Source of the DNA: Shinisaurus crocodilurus
Taxonomy: Eukaryota > Chordata > Lepidosauria > Squamata > Shinisauridae
Length of the DNA stretch: 64,000 nt
Direction of reading: 5' to 3'
NCBI GenBank assembly: GCA_021292165.1
Contig: JAHFWL010000058.1
Location: forward strand, 434,001 to 498,000
Translations under genes and position numbers: made by a program
Part shown: positions 62,775 through 64,000 of the stretch, piece after piece
Layout: every line of letters starts with the position of its first letter
How positions within the stretch are numbered: position 1 is the first letter of the stretch
The notes under the pieces: model-generated
Database searches by the model: none
What the model saw: only the letters and a program-made list of their open reading frames with translations
Told to the model about the DNA's origin: nothing

Positions 62775-62861
62775 TATATCATCATCAGGCGATCACTCGT
62801 GACCGAGTAAGATTGTCTTCCGGGATAAAAGGAGGAAATTCTAAAGAAGATTGTGTAGACT
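62775..62861 (-). mobile_element. 3' UTR and end of the terminal LINE
   Basis: Follows the stop codon of the ORF on the minus strand: ccggaagacaatcttactcg, cgtgatcgcc-type end and a gatgatgat tail near 62775-62782, as expected for a LINE end with a short-repeat tail. Confidence 0.6.
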
Positions 62862-64000
62862 CTAGCGATGGGTCCGTAAGTGACTGTGGAGGCCAATTCT
62901 AGATCCACACAGCTTCCCACAGTGAGGACATAGGTTACCAGATGCAAGATGGTCCTGTAAAGGATTCATTTGACATGCTTTTCGCTTAGCACGTTTCTCC
63001 CTTTCACCTTGCACTCGGGCTTCTTCAAAGTCCATGGAACCTTTGTGAAAGGCCAACCTCCAGTTAGATCGTTCATGGGCCAGAGCTTCCCAGTTTTCGA
63101 TGTTTATATTGCATTTTTTTAGATTAGCCTTATGAACATCTTTAAACCTCTTATATTGACCACCGATATTCTGCTTTCCATCCTTGAGTTGGGAGTAAAG
63201 TAACTGCTTTGGGAGACGGCAGTCAGGCATTCGAACAACATGACCGGTCCACTGAAGTTGGCGTTGAAGGATCATTTTTTCAATGCTAGTAGTCTTTGCT
63301 TCTTCCAGTACACTGACATTTGTTCGTCTATCTTCCCAAGTAATTCGCAGGATTTTCCGGAGGCAACGTTGATGAAACCTTTCAAGGAGGTGGAAGTGAC
63401 ATTTATAGATAGTCCATGTTTCGCAGGCATACAATAAAGTCGGTAATACAATGGCTTCATAAACCAGTGTTTTGGTCTTCTTACAAATATCCCGATCCTC
63501 GAACACTCTATGTTTCATTCGAGAAAATGCGGCACTTGCGGAGCTCAAACGATGCTGGATTTCACTGTCGATGTTAGCTGTAACAGAAAGATAGCTGCCA
63601 AGATAGAGAAAATGATCGACATTTTCCAGTATTGTCCCGCCAAGCTGGATAGATGGCATCACCAAAGGGTTAGCTTGCACTTGCTGATGAAGCACTTTGG
63701 TCTTTTTTATGTTAAGTGAGAGACCAAGTTTTTCGTATGCTTCTGCAAAAGCATTTAGGATAGTTTGGAGATCATCCTCTGAATGTGCGGAGACCACATT
63801 ATCATCAGCATACTGAAGTTCCACAACGGAGGTTGTAATTACCTTACTTTTTGCTTTCAGCCTGCTGAGATTAAAGAGCTTTCCATCTGTTCGATATATA
63901 ATTCCCACACCAGTGGGAAGTTTCCCCTTGACAAGATGTAAAACTATGGCGATGAAAATGGCAAATAATGTTGGGGCGATAACACATCCCTGTTTAACAC
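62862..64000 (-). CDS. LINE reverse-transcriptase ORF, 5' end outside window
   Basis: This is the C-terminal part of a non-LTR retrotransposon polyprotein. The frame is open from the window edge (64000) to a stop at 62862, about 379 codons without a break. Upstream of the first in-window ATG (63908) it still encodes VKQGCVIAPTLFAIF, a conserved RT block, so the ATG is not the true start. The catalytic YADD is at 63801-63812. Downstream come LSLNIKKTKVL, the thumb region LLYACETWT, WTGHVVRMPDCRLPKQLLYS and GGQYKRFKDVHK. A C-terminal C-X2-C-X12-H-X3-H zinc finger (CPHCGKLCGSRIGLHSHLRTH spans 21 residues, key C, C, H, H) follows near the end. The product would copy LINE RNA at a nicked target. 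Its clade is not assigned; it is not the CR1 or L2 type seen elsewhere in the window. The unbroken frame suggests a fairly young copy. Confidence 0.9.
   Translation of the reverse strand, partial: VKQGCVIAPTLFAIFIAIVLHLVKGKLPTGVGIIYRTDGKLFNLSRLKAKSKVITTSVVELQYADDNVVSAHSEDDLQTILNAFAEAYEKLGLSLNIKKTKVLHQQVQANPLVMPSIQLGGTILENVDHFLYLGSYLSVTANIDSEIQHRLSSASAAFSRMKHRVFEDRDICKKTKTLVYEAIVLPTLLYACETWTIYKCHFHLLERFHQRCLRKILRITWEDRRTNVSVLEEAKTTSIEKMILQRQLQWTGHVVRMPDCRLPKQLLYSQLKDGKQNIGGQYKRFKDVHKANLKKCNINIENWEALAHERSNWRLAFHKGSMDFEEARVQGEREKRAKRKACQMNPLQDHLASGNLCPHCGKLCGSRIGLHSHLRTHR

Noticed and set aside
62873..63908. Host zinc-finger protein
   Set aside because: The C2H2 motif is the tail of a LINE ORF with RT motifs upstream, not a host zinc-finger gene.
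1..64000. A novel multi-gene defence or biosynthetic system
   Set aside because: No cluster of host ORFs, operon-like layout or domain-bearing genes is present. The novelty here lies in repeats and their rearrangements.

Overview
This window looks like vertebrate, most likely squamate (lizard/snake) nuclear DNA that is intergenic or intronic. I find no host protein-coding exon, tRNA, rRNA or snRNA gene that I can defend. Nearly every structure I can identify is a transposable-element remnant, a microsatellite or an inverted repeat. The organism call rests on the mixture: CR1 and L2 LINE 3' ends, a tRNA-derived SINE with an L2-like tail, a second tRNA-derived SINE, 5S-rRNA-derived SINEs, and a dense population of short hAT-type elements with 8-bp target-site duplications (TSDs). 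The squamate assignment is from memory of repeat types and was not checked against a database.

Family labels used below are mine. A = element with GGGTGGCCA ends and an AT-rich half. B = element with GGGCTTCTCTACA ends and 4-5 bp TSDs. E = element with GGGTTCRGACAACA-like ends. F = hAT-like element with CAGGGCCGGC-like ends. G = element with RGGSYAAACTACAC ends. H = dispersed repeat of about 430 bp ending in a hairpin. K = element with CAGGGGTGTTGCT-like ends. M and P = short inverted repeats carrying 'cataggattgca' or 'gatttcaatggg'. N = element with GGAGGCTGGTGACTCC ends. 'Palindromic MITE' = 105-145 bp fold-back hAT-type element.

Layout. 1-8.7 kb: two H copies, a K/B/L2 nest, a second B copy, a 5'-truncated L2 with a 12-bp TSD, SINEs and a CR1 end. 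8.7-16.4 kb: hAT MITEs, a 683-bp hAT-type element packed with CGAGTC motifs and a second truncated copy, a Ty3/gypsy-like LTR end, and a MITE holding a 108-bp segment copied from about 1 kb away. 16.4-26 kb: L2 fragments, a SINE split by a MITE, a four-level nest at 22.1-23.2 kb, and a Tigger-like element holding a second MITE. 26-38 kb: an inverted pair of A elements, CR1-tailed 5S SINEs (two of them splitting one MITE), trinucleotide arrays, L2 RT fragments and a 1-kb GC-rich E element. 38-40.4 kb: repeat-poor AT-rich DNA with four diverged tandem units. 40.4-53.7 kb: an F element with three insertions, fold-backs, G, CR1, L2, and A elements interrupted by ATC arrays or MITEs. 53.7-64 kb: a K copy, 5S SINEs, a solo LTR directly beside a 919-bp hAT element, and at the right edge a minus-strand LINE with an open reverse-transcriptase frame running off the window.

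No genes here can be described as working together. The biological content is a record of successive insertions, with TSDs that let their order be read. The only long, convincingly protein-like frame is the LINE ORF at 62862-64000.
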